DNA of 64,000 nucleotides, from contig JAANYP010000760.1 in NCBI GenBank assembly GCA_020465985.1, positions 520,867 through 584,866 on the forward strand, in the 5' to 3' direction. Made by a program: the position numbers and the translations under genes. The DNA is from Centrapalus pauciflorus. Its lineage: Eukaryota; Streptophyta; Magnoliopsida; Asterales; Asteraceae. The notes beneath the pieces are model-generated. The model did no database searches, had not been told where the DNA came from, and saw nothing but the letters and a program-made list of their open reading frames with translations. This document shows positions 1 through 10,700 of this stretch, in pieces; the first letter of the stretch is position 1, and the number at the start of each line of letters is the position of its first letter.

Positions 1-8
1 AAGTTTAA

Positions 9-3000
9 GCTGCTTTGGATTCAAAAGAAAAGATGAAACAGATTATTGGTGGTGATTCAAGTGATGTGAAAGCCGAAGGCTTAAATGCTAGAGGTCGAAC
101 AGTCGAGAGAGGTAAAAACTCATCTTCAGGTAAGGCAAGGTCCAAGTCTAAAGGCAAACGCAAGTTTTGCAACTACTGTCATAAGAAGGGGCATACAATT
201 GATGAATGCTTCAAATTGAAGAACAAAGAGAAAGAAAAAGCTGCTATAAATAGTAAACAATGTAGTACATCTGGTGAAGCTGATGTTGTCGAGGTTGGTT
301 CTGACGGAGAACTTTTAGTAGTTTCTGGAGGTGATTTAAAACATACAGAAGAATGGATACTTGATTCTGGTTGCACTTTTCATATGTGTCCCAATAGAAG
401 TTGGTTTCATACATTCGAGAAAGTTGATCAGGGCTCTGTTTTGATGGGTAATAATTCTACATGTTTGATTGCCGGACAGGGTACAGTGAGGATCCGTATG
501 TTTGATGGAGTTATCCGAACCTTAGGGAATGTTAAATATGTTCCAGACCTCAGACGTAACTTGTTATCTCTTAGTTCCCTTGATGAAAAGGGATATCAGT
601 TTGTTGGTAAATGTGGAGTTATTCAGGTGCTCAAGGATGGTTCAGACATTATCAGGGCAAATCGAAAAACCTCAAACCTTTATATTCTTGATGGGCAAAC
701 TATTACTGGTGATGCAGCTGTTGTCTCAAAGTCTTTATCAGATTCAGATCAGTCTCGTCTTTGGCACCTTCGACTCGGCCATATGAGTTTCCATGGCATG
801 TCTGAATTGAGTCGAAAAGGTTTACTTGGAGGTCAAAAGATCGTGGAGCTAGAGTTTTGTGAAGATTGTGTATATGGCAAGCAAAAACGAGTGAGGTTCA
901 TGAGTGGTATACATACCACTAAAGGACCGCTTGATTATATTCACTCAGATTTATGGGGACCAGCGAAAGTTATCTCGAAAGGTGGAGCTTCTTATATGCT
1001 TACTATCATTGACGACTTCTCACGAAAGGTATGGTCTTTCTTTCTAAAACATAAAAGTGATGTTTTTATTACTTTTAGAGATTGGAAAGTGCAGGTTGAA
1101 AAACAATCAGGTTTGGAGGTAAAGTATCTTTGTACGGATAATGGACTTGAATTTTGTTCTGAAGAGTTTAATGCCTATTGCCGAAAGGAAGGCATCACTC
1201 GACATCGCACAGTGGTCCACACACCTCAACAAAATGGTGTAGCCGAGAGAATGAATCGCACTATTATGGAGAAGGTCCGGTGTATGCTTTCAAACTCCAA
1301 ATTGCCAAAGTCCTTTTGGGCGGAGGCTGCTTCGACTGCTTGTTATGTTATCAACCGTTCACCATCACGGGCAATTGAGAAGAAGACTCCTCTTGATTTA
1401 TGGTCTGGAAAAGCTGCCGATTATACTAATTTGAAACTGTTTGGTTGTCCAGCGTATGCACGAGTTGACAATGGGAAATTAGAGCCGAGAGCAATTAAAT
1501 GTGCTTTTCTTGGTTACAATACAGGGGTTAAAGGATACAAGCTATGGAGTCCTGAGCTGAAAAAGGTTATTATCTCAAGGGATGTTACTTTTGACGAGAC
1601 CGCTATGATTCATCGAGTTGATGACCCGTCTATTACTATGGAGGAATCATCTAAAGCAAGTAAGGAAAAGGCTCAAGTGGAGGTGGAGTTTCTTGTATCA
1701 CCTAACACTACTTCAGACACTACTGAGCAACCAGAGTCTTCCTCGACTAATGAGCATGTAGTTGTGGAATCTTCATCTTCTTCACAACAACAAGCTCCTA
1801 ATCCATGCATTGCAAGAGATAGACCGAGAAGACAAATTGTACCTCCTAAAAGGTATGCTGAAGCTGAATTTGTTGCTTATGCTCTTACTGTTGCTGCAGA
1901 TATTGAGTCAGATTTGGAGCCTATGTGCTATGATGAGGCTATAAAGTCTACCGACTCAAATGAATGGATGATTGCAATGCATAGTGAGATAGAATCTTTG
2001 CAGAAGAATGGTACTTGGGATTTAGTTCCCGCACCGAAAGGGAAAAAGCCAGTTAAATGCAAGTGGGTCTACAAGCTAAAGGAGGCCATCAATCCAAATG
2101 ATAAACCAAGGTATAAAGTTCGGTTGGTAGCTAAAGGCTATAGTCAGATTCCAGGGATTGAATATACTGACATTTATTCTCCGGTTGTCAAACACACTTC
2201 TATTCGTGCATTATTGGGATTGGTTGCTTCTAATGATTATGAGTTAGAACAACTTGATGTTACTACAGCTTTCTTAAATGGTGAGCTTGAGGAGAATATA
2301 TTTATGCAACAACCTGAGGGGTTTGTAGTTCCTGGCAAAGAGGACTATATGTGCAAGTTGAAGAAATCTCTTTATGGTCTCAAGCAATCTCCTAGACAAT
2401 GGTATAAGAGATTTGATTCTTTCATGACCAGTCACGAGTTCAGAAGGTGCACATACGATAGCTGCGTTTACTACAAGAATTGTGATGATGAGTCAATGGT
2501 CTATTTGCTCTTATATGTGGATGACATGTTAATCGCAGCAAATGATATGAAGGAGATTCAGAAAATAAAAGACCAGTTGAAAGCTGAGTTTGAAATGAAG
2601 GACTTGGGAGCCGCGAAAAAGATATTAGGAATGGAAATTATGCGTGACAGGAATGCGAGGATTTTGCATCTTTCTCAGAAGAATTACATTGAGAAAGTCC
2701 TACGACGCTTCAATATGCATGAAGCAAAGCCTGTTAACACACCATTTGCAGCTCATTTTAAGTTATCATCCGCTTTGAGTCCTACTACTGAGACTGATAT
2801 GGAGTATATGGCACGTGTACCGTACTCTAGTGCCGTTGGGTCTTTGATGTATGCTATGATTTGCACACGTCCAGATTTGTCTTATGCAGTTAGCATGGTA
2901 AGCAGATATATGGCGAACCCGGGGAAAGAACATTGGAAAGCAGTTCAGTGGATCTTCCGTTATTTGCGAGGTACGACTTCTATGTGTTTACAATTCGGCA

Positions 3001-3482
3001 AATCTAACGATGGGGTGCTTGGATATGTTGATTCAGATTTTGCCAAAGATTTGGATAAACGGAGATCAATCACGGGTTATGTGTTCACTTTAGGTGGTTG
3101 TGCCATAAGTTGGAGAGCTCAGTTACAGTCTACAGTTGCGTTATCTACTACCGAAGCCGAATACATGGCAGTGACAGAAGCTATTAAGGAAGCTATTTGG
3201 CTAAAGGGATTGTTCGGAGAGATTGATGATACACTGAAGGTTACTACAGTATTTTGTGATAATCAAAGTGCTATTTTCTTGACTAAGGATCAAATGTTTC
3301 ACGACCGAACGAAACACATTGATGTTCGTTATCACTTTGTGCGGGAGAAAGTAGCAAGTGGTGATTGTGTTGTGAGTAAGATCAATACCAATGATAATCC
3401 TGCCGATATGTTCACTAAAAGTCTTCCAATAAACAAGTTCAAATTATGTTTGGACTTGGTGGGTGTTTCTGATCGCAAGTGA
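9..3482 (+). CDS. copia Gag-Pol polyprotein, N-terminus missing
   Basis: Retroelement polyprotein carrying out particle formation, processing, reverse transcription and integration. Numbering from the TTG at 15, visible parts in order are: a CCHC knuckle (C52, C55, H60, C65); an aspartic protease site ILDSGC near residue 116; a pre-integrase HHCC segment (LWHLRLGHM, about residue 253); an integrase with D312, D375 and E411 in correct DD35E spacing; a GKLEPRA/FLGY integrase C-terminal region; a reverse transcriptase with YVDD at about 834; and an RNase H ending near the C-terminus. The frame is open for about 1155 codons, so pol looks intact. An in-frame TAA at 6-8 closes the frame just upstream, so gag is either interrupted here or shifted. 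The first ATG in this frame is at 33. Similarity is to the TNT1/Tork type. Confidence 0.93.
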   Translation, partial: AALDSKEKMKQIIGGDSSDVKAEGLNARGRTVERGKNSSSGKARSKSKGKRKFCNYCHKKGHTIDECFKLKNKEKEKAAINSKQCSTSGEADVVEVGSDGELLVVSGGDLKHTEEWILDSGCTFHMCPNRSWFHTFEKVDQGSVLMGNNSTCLIAGQGTVRIRMFDGVIRTLGNVKYVPDLRRNLLSLSSLDEKGYQFVGKCGVIQVLKDGSDIIRANRKTSNLYILDGQTITGDAAVVSKSLSDSDQSRLWHLRLGHMSFHGMSELSRKGLLGGQKIVELEFCEDCVYGKQKRVRFMSGIHTTKGPLDYIHSDLWGPAKVISKGGASYMLTIIDDFSRKVWSFFLKHKSDVFITFRDWKVQVEKQSGLEVKYLCTDNGLEFCSEEFNAYCRKEGITRHRTVVHTPQQNGVAERMNRTIMEKVRCMLSNSKLPKSFWAEAASTACYVINRSPSRAIEKKTPLDLWSGKAADYTNLKLFGCPAYARVDNGKLEPRAIKCAFLGYNTGVKGYKLWSPELKKVIISRDVTFDETAMIHRVDDPSITMEESSKASKEKAQVEVEFLVSPNTTSDTTEQPESSSTNEHVVVESSSSSQQQAPNPCIARDRPRRQIVPPKRYAEAEFVAYALTVAADIESDLEPMCYDEAIKSTDSNEWMIAMHSEIESLQKNGTWDLVPAPKGKKPVKCKWVYKLKEAINPNDKPRYKVRLVAKGYSQIPGIEYTDIYSPVVKHTSIRALLGLVASNDYELEQLDVTTAFLNGELEENIFMQQPEGFVVPGKEDYMCKLKKSLYGLKQSPRQWYKRFDSFMTSHEFRRCTYDSCVYYKNCDDESMVYLLLYVDDMLIAANDMKEIQKIKDQLKAEFEMKDLGAAKKILGMEIMRDRNARILHLSQKNYIEKVLRRFNMHEAKPVNTPFAAHFKLSSALSPTTETDMEYMARVPYSSAVGSLMYAMICTRPDLSYAVSMVSRYMANPGKEHWKAVQWIFRYLRGTTSMCLQFGKSNDGVLGYVDSDFAKDLDKRRSITGYVFTLGGCAISWRAQLQSTVALSTTEAEYMAVTEAIKEAIWLKGLFGEIDDTLKVTTVFCDNQSAIFLTKDQMFHDRTKHIDVRYHFVREKVASGDCVVSKINTNDNPADMFTKSLPINKFKLCLDLVGVSDRK

Positions 3483-3663
3483 GCCTGATAGGCTCGTTGG
3501 TGGAGGTCCTGGAGGAAGTATTTTTTACTTTTCGGAATCAATTTTTCTCTATATGATGATTGCAGGTTCTTATGGAGTTTTGGAGTTTGATAAGCTGTTG
3601 GTTCTCTAATGTGATCGTTGAGCACGTTTCTTGTTATGTCTCTTTTGAAGTCAAGGTGGAGAT

Positions 3664-4158
3664 TGTGGAACTATGCCTTCAAATTGACTATTATTATATA
3701 GTTCAAGGGGCTAAAGTGTCAATTGATGAAAGTTAATTAATTATTCACGTTTACCGAGGCAGAATTAGAAAAGTGACAGAATTGAAAATCTAGCCTTCGA
3801 TTTTGCTCTGTGGGTTTTTGCGACTTTGTGAGGCGGCTTCGCAAAAAGGCAATACGGCGTAAGAAGGGTTTGCTTTTAGCCCTAATCACAAATCACCATT
3901 TAAGCTTATTGTAATCTCGTTGATCAAGCTTTGTAAACACTGCAAGATTATAGTGGATTGATTCTCGGCTTCCTCCGCCCGTGGTTTTTCCCGTTTTGGG
4001 TTTTCCACGTAAATCCCTGTGTCTCTATTTACTTTATTGCATTTACGGTTTTATCGTTGTGGTTGATAATTGTTTGATAGTAGTTTAATCCTATTCCGCA
4101 TTGAACTAATATTGTCTTAAGATTCGGATTCTTGGGGTTGTGGATCAACGAATTCACA
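3664..4158 (+). repeat. 3' LTR of the copia element (end approximate)
   Basis: It starts TGTGGAAC directly after a polypurine tract, at the position expected for a 3' LTR. It holds a TATA-like TATTATATAG near 3692 and ends at TTCACA, which mirrors the TGTG start; an alternative end is ACTACA at 4172. No second copy is in the window to fix the borders. Confidence 0.6.
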
Positions 4159-4172
4159 TCGGTTTTACTACA

Positions 4173-4927
4173 ATCTGCGTAATATTATTTTATGTATCCA
4201 TATATTATTGGGGCGAAAGAAAGTTTGTCTGGATGGGTATCAAAATTTTAAGTTACAAAAACATCATTTTCCTTCCTAAACTCATTAACCTCATTTGCTA
4301 AAGTGATGCTTCTAATTGTGCTTCTTCACTCTTTGATTCACCATTATCACTAACTTTATCATCAAGACTATCATCCGATTACCTTCTATCCGCTCATCAA
4401 CAATATTATCATTTAGTTGGCCCCTTCTTATCTAATTTAGGACCATCACTCCCACGCCCACATTCAATCTCATTCACTGGATATTCAAACAATAACATGT
4501 ACTTGAAATCATCATCAGGAATGAACTAAATGAGTCTTATTATGACAAGCATATTAAATACAGACCTAGTACGGCTGTTCTAACACATGGGTATCCAACT
4601 CAGCAACAAATGCTATCTCATTTAAGTTTCACCGGTGCATCATGTTAAAAAGGTAAACCATGGCAACATTAAGTAATTAAGTCCAAACAAGCGCACCCTT
4701 AATAGATTGATTATTAATGTATTATAAGGTGTCAAAACTTAAACATGTAAAGAAAATAGATTATAAATATATATGTTTCTGGAAATAATCAAATAAACAT
4801 GTTTCTTTCGAATTATGACTTTAACTAAAGCAATCATATTTCATGAAATATATAGATAACTGCTGTTTGGCATTCAAGTTCGTTGGATTTAAACTGATTT
4901 CCATACATCCCGACGATGAATAACTAA
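4173..4927. other. intergenic, no gene seen
   Basis: AT-rich sequence between the copia LTR and a MITE. No reading frame with coding character and no clear repeat was recognised. Confidence 0.5.
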
Positions 4928-5301
4928 GAGGGTGTTTGGTTTTGCGTTATAAAGGTGATTATTAGCTTATTACGTTACAATAACGCAAATAATTGGTTTA
5001 AAGTGTTTAGATTGCATACGTTAATAAGTGATTTTTTGCGTTTAGCGTTTGTCCTACCACACTTTTTTCATAAGTTAAAAATTGTAGCTTATTTGCTTAA
5101 TAAGTGATTATTTGATCATTTTACAAGTAAAAACGCAAATCCAAACACTTTAAAAACTGATTATTTGGTAATTATGATATCAAACAGCAGAAGCTAAACC
5201 AAACACTACATTTCCTGCAGCACTTTTTGTTACAGCAATTATCTGATTATTAGTTTCCAAAACGCTACAGCACTTTTTCAAATGCAAATCCAAACACCCT
5301 C
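4928..5301. mobile_element. Tourist/Harbinger-like MITE, copy 1
   Basis: A 374-bp element bounded by inverted GAGGGTGTTTGG and CCAAACACCCTC. The flanks are TAA on the left and TAC on the right, which suggests a 3-bp TSD with one mismatch. A second copy lies in opposite orientation at 25200-25571 with a perfect TAA duplication. It has no coding capacity. A 3-bp TWA duplication and this terminus style are typical of PIF/Harbinger (Tourist) MITEs. Confidence 0.8.
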
Positions 5302-5988
5302 TACTACGACAAGAAGAGGTTGATACCAACGATTCCAACCAAACCCACACGAATACACAATGAGTGGGATTTTTTTGCTGGGGGTTAAAAATATCGGTCC
5401 CTTGTCTCTTCAAATGAAATCTTTTCAATACTATAGAAAGTTTTATCGATACAATATACTTTTAACAGACTTCAAATCTAAGAATAATAATAATAATTTA
5501 TTGGCACCAATGCACACTTTAACTTTATTTCCTACTTAATCACACTTCATATCGACACTTTAGTTCAGATCAAAATGTGATAAAACAACGTTCACCCAAA
5601 AATAATTGATACACATAGTCACACACCCCTCATGCTAGTTTGTAGTTCATCATCTCATACATGGAGTCGGAGAGTCGAGTATTCATGTATAACAAATTGA
5701 CTTATTAAGAAGATAACATCCTTTGACCGTGTAACAAACGCTCGTCTCATATCCCCCAGCCAAGAAAACAATTGCAGTAAACCTGAAGAAAGCAATAGGT
5801 TTAGTTATATAGATGACAAAATGGGCAGGTTGGCCAGATTAGGTTAAGCAGGTGAGGTTGGGGAGCCCATCATCATCAACTCCTCTTTTAAAGCTTACAT
5901 AAAATCACACTAGTAATTATAGAACTATAATTATAATTGTTAAAATAATAATAAAGCCTATTGAATAAAATAATTTATGACACTATAA

Positions 5989-6307
5989 GGGTGCGTTTAG
6001 TTACCGAAAATTTCCAAAATTTCCATCTTACTTTTCAATAAAAAATGAAAACTTGTTTACTTAACAACAATTTCATAAATTTTCGTTTCACTTTTCAAAA
6101 TACCAATTTTCATATTCTCTCTCTTACTTTTCTATCACCTATTCTATTTTTTCTTATTTTATAATCACTCATCTTATTTTTCTTAAAACCAAAACTTAAT
6201 CATCTAAACAAGTTCACTTTTTATAAAAACCCTTGTTTTTTTTCTAAAAACTATAACTTGAAAACTGAAATTAAAAAATGAATTTATTTTCGTTAACTAA
6301 ACGCAAC
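5989..6307. mobile_element. MITE with GCGTTTAGTTA termini
   Basis: About 320 bp with inverted ends: GTGCGTTTAGTTACCGAAAA on the left and TTTTCGTTAACTAAACGCAA on the right. The interior is AT-rich and noncoding. A second copy of this family, split by a later insertion, lies at about 36424-37661. The TSD was not resolved. Confidence 0.65.
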
Positions 6308-6833
6308 CAAGCATTTTAATACACCTTGGAACACTTTTAAAACCCATTTGACTCATTTTCTTTACATAGGTAATTTTAGTTTAACTAGTAACAAATCTTT
6401 AAGTTTAACCGAAATCAACCCATTTCGTAAGTAAATGGGTTGAGAGCGCCACCTCTAATAAAGTAATGAGATAGCTCAACCCAACACAGTCAAATATGTG
6501 ATTTACCGAGTAAGAGTCGGACTTGAAGATGATCAGCTCTTGACATGATTCTGGTGCATACCGCTTTGAGCACAAAATCTGTGACGATGGGAGAAACAAA
6601 GTTGACAAAAAAATCCAAGATGATAAAAAACTAACCAGAAGGTGCTAACAATAATTGGAATGTGAAACAAATGCAATAGTACTAAAAAGTTGGGTCACTA
6701 ACAATAAATAGCAACACACTTTCAGTTCATATATAATGTGATCACTTGACTTTTAAAATTATCACCAAAAGCATCCAACTTCCATAGACCATTCAACTTT
6801 TGAAAACCATTTAACTTGGTCATGTTACATTTT

Positions 6834-7515
6834 TAAAGGACAAATGACATGAAATAGATGTGTACTTAAAATTTTGTTCTAATATGGGTTGTTTACTTTT
6901 TTTCGTACACATTTAGGATGTGCACTTTAAATGTATTTCGTTTCGGAAGTCACGGCTATCTAGAAACTGGATGTACCGGTTACATGCTTATGTGACTAAT
7001 CACATAGAATTAAAATCACAAAATGGCACATAATAGGTGTGTACTTTCAATTTTGTTCCATTATAGATTGTGTACTTTTTTTGTACATGTTTAGGATGCA
7101 TACTTTGAAACCGTTTCGTTTTGGTAGTCGATGAAATAGTGTAATATTATTATCAATGAAATGGTTTTTGGTGATTTTATACATTTCATAGTATTCAAAT
7201 TTCAAGTATAAAGTATGACAATAATAACAAAAAACTTTAAAGTAGAACATGTTCCCAATTACAATAACCATTTACATCTATAGACAATGTGCTAGGCACA
7301 TTTCCACAAACTTCCAAAAGACCCTATAAATGGTTATTGTAAATAGTTGTTGTCATATGGTATAGTTTAGTTTTGAATAATATGAAATGTATAAAATCAC
7401 CGACTATCAAAACAAAACACTTTCAAAGTACACATGTTAAACGTGTATAAAGAAAGTACACCACATATATCAACAAAATTGAAAATACACACCTAATTCG
7501 TGTCATTTTCCCTTT
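6834..7515. mobile_element. foldback element with long inverted arms
   Basis: The outer ends are AAATGACATGAAATAGATGTG on the left (6845 onward) and a complementary ...ACCTAATTCGTGTCATTTT on the right (7491-7510). The left arm appears twice: the motif ATNGGTGTGTACTT recurs at about 7034. The inner arms around 7140-7280 and 7315-7430 are also complementary. The element sits just downstream (3') of the ABC1-kinase stop codon. No TSD was identified, so the class is uncertain; MULE-like is possible. Confidence 0.55.
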
Positions 7516-7729
7516 TTCTATAAGCAAAGATTATCCTAAACTAAATAATCAATTAAGAAAAGTACAACGGTTCTAGTAACAAATTTTAACATTTTGTGGC
7601 TATATTTGATTACTTCTAAATGGAACTAGTTAGAGGTCATTTCTTCCCCAAAAATGACCTTTCTATGGTTTCATTCAAAAGTTATCAAACAGTTGAACTT
7701 AAGTGAGAGTACAATAAGTACGTTGTAAT

Positions 7730-10700
7730 TTATTGCAATTTGCTCCTAAAATTACCAGAATCACGATCTGGCTTTGCGGATAGACCGTCTAATGCAAAGT
7801 TGGCATAAACTAGTAGCCGCACGCGTTGAGATAAACCTAGCTTGCTAGTTAAGGACCTGATAAGGGCACTGGGGCATAAAAATAGAAACAGCAAGTTAAA
7901 AGCAAGAAAATAGTGACAAATTTAGGGACTAAAGAAAATTGCAGTATTTACTCTGTACGCAACACTGTAAGAAATTCCGAGGGTAAGGATTCCATAAATT
8001 CTGATACATCTCCCATACTAAGTGCCTTCACTTCCTGTTTCAATTTTGTTCTCTCTTCAACCGACATTCCGCCCCCAAGAGAAGTTTTACTGTCCCTCAT
8101 AAAAGTAATGCAGATTGTCAGCCCAAGAGTAGAGAGTACCATAACAATGAATGTAACCAAGAGCTTCCTAACAAAATGAGACATTTGGTTTGCAAATTTT
8201 TTTTGGAAGGAATAATATCCATCAAAGAAATTGGAATCTACGAAACCGGAATTAAATGGATCTGGAAGGAATAAAATCCATCAATATGATTACATTCCCT
8301 TCAATTTTCCAACCAGACAAGCCATGAAATTGGATCAAACAGGATCTGAATTCCAGTTCCCTCAGATTTCACAGAACCACAAAAACTAGTCAACACCAAT
8401 GATCACCTGTTTATTGTTCTTCCTGTGAATATGAGGGGAAGAAATTTAGCGTATTTCCCGATACCAAAGTGTTCCCCTAGTTGTTGGATTTTATGCGAGT
8501 CCAAAAGAATCAATGCTTTCCAAAGCTGACAATAGTTCACTCTAAATTCTTCATCTAAACTTCTATAGATCCCATGATCCAGAAGAACTGCACAATATAA
8601 GTTCAAATATACATCAGAAGAACATATATACATACACACACACACACACACACACATATTTCTAATATCAATAATCCAAAATACTACATAAAAAGCATTA
8701 TACAAAAATATTACCTAAACAAAACCCTTCTTTATCATCCAAGGAAACCAGTATATTACCAGGATGTGGATCTCCATGCACAAAACCATGGACAAATATC
8801 ATTTCAGCAAATGCTTGCACCAGAACTTTTGCAACCTTCAATGCAAGCACCAGAATGTAGAGAAACAATTATTACATGCAATTATCTAAACTTACATTGA
8901 GAATATATCAACTGAATGTGCCAGTTATCAAGTCTTGAGATGTGCCAGTTATCAAGTCTTGAGATGCAAACCATTTATTCCGATAGATTGCAGGGGAAAA
9001 TGTATGTATGTGCCACCAAAGTATTTGAAAGGTTACACTGACTCACTAAGGCCATCAAAATACCAAAAAAGATTACAGTCCACCCAAGTAGATTCATTTG
9101 TCAATTTTGACTACAAACATGCCCGGAAAATCACAAAATGACAACAAAATCTCTAGCTTTAAAGAAATAAAATATAGAAATAATATGTAAATGTATAATA
9201 CCTATTATACCCCCAAGAAAATTTAATTTATATAAAGTAAGTCATTTAAATTATTATTTGTATTGTTTTACTTTTTGTCATTTTATTATTTTTTAGCACA
9301 TTTTGTCTAAAATTGGCATAAACAAAAACAAATTGATACTTGGATGCTAACGTGTAATGTCATTTTGATATCTATGTGGCCTTAAATGTGTAACCTTAGA
9401 ATACTTTAGTTGGCCTATGTACACATTAGCACTAGATTTTATCATGTACAATCTAGGCATATAGCAGAAATTACCCGACTCAAAGGATAATCATATATTT
9501 ATCAGTTTTAGTGCTTCCAGATAGCAAATAAGTGGAATAATATTTCAAAGTATAGAATATAACCTTTCTTGGATCGATTTCCATTTCCTGAATAAAATCC
9601 AAATCATCAACCTGAAAGCCAAGGAACTTCCTGTTAAACACATGTAAAGTAGGGAGTCAACGGCATGCGTCAATCTTATCTAGCATAATGCAAGCATGCA
9701 CAGGCCTAAAGTAGTTATTATTAAATATTATATATAATTCTTTTAGATCACATAGACATATGAAAGTCCAAATTTTAATCATACATTATTATTGATATAA
9801 TAATTGTCTTTGAAGTGACTAGTTTTGTTGGTTGCTAATCTCAAAAAATGAATTGAAAATTTAACTGTATTTAGAAGACCCAATTGATCGGGAGGAATAG
9901 TCGGTCCAAAAATATTTCATCCACATTTCCTAGTTTGGTAAATGCAGAATAATGCTGGATATTTTGATTTTCTTTCTATTTTCTATAACTTCTTAGCTAG
10001 CCACTTAAATTATTCATCTAACTAACTAGGTACAACTTGAACAATCACCCCTAGGCCCTAGTCTAATTAGTCTTGCTTATTTAAAAGCTAATATATAGAT
10101 TAGTCATACAGGAAAGTTTGTCACGATACGTCACTTTCTACATCAATTAAACGGATTGTTAGGTAACTTTAGTTAGAATTAAATTAGGTTGACTATTTTA
10201 TAATTGCTAGTAAATGATTATGAACTTGAGAGTTGAGACTTGATAGCCAACAAACAAATTGATTAACAGAGAAACTATATTAGAAGATAAGAGCCAAAGA
10301 GGGCATCTCCTAGTGTGGACCAACATGGAAGGAAGATGTGAGAAAAAAAAAAAAAAAAAAAAAGAAATTGCAATATATTTTCACTTAACATCTAATTTGG
10401 TAACCAAACATTAAAAATCATTACTAATAGCATCCAACTTTCCAACAGCAATATAATAACCATTCAACTTTTTTAAAACCATTATAAAAACCATCCAACT
10501 TTTGAAACCGTTAAAGAACCATTGAGCCACATTAGCATTTTGGGAAGCACATTGGTTTTGGTAATGGTTCTATTTATTGCAATTTCTCTTCTTAAAGTAT
10601 TCTATTGCTATGGATTTTTTGGTTGAAGATAGTAAATTGGGATTACCTTGGCATAACTAATAATGACTTTATGTTTGATGATCTTTTTGTTTACAACAAG

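Larger units (their letters stand above)
1..4158 (+). mobile_element. Ty1/copia (Tork-like) LTR retrotransposon, 3' part
   Basis: The window opens inside the gag region of a copia element. The polyprotein reading frame runs to 3482 and is followed by a 180-bp untranslated stretch, a purine-rich tract ending GGTGGAGAT (3656-3663) and a sequence starting TGTGGAAC that is read as the 3' LTR. The domain order is gag knuckle, protease, integrase, reverse transcriptase, RNase H, which defines Ty1/copia. The 5' LTR, primer binding site and most of gag lie outside the window, so the TSD cannot be checked. The 3' boundary is an estimate. Confidence 0.9.

Noticed and set aside
8403..8705. Single-exon 100-aa gene
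   Set aside because: It is exon 12 of the ABC1 kinase plus intron readthrough.
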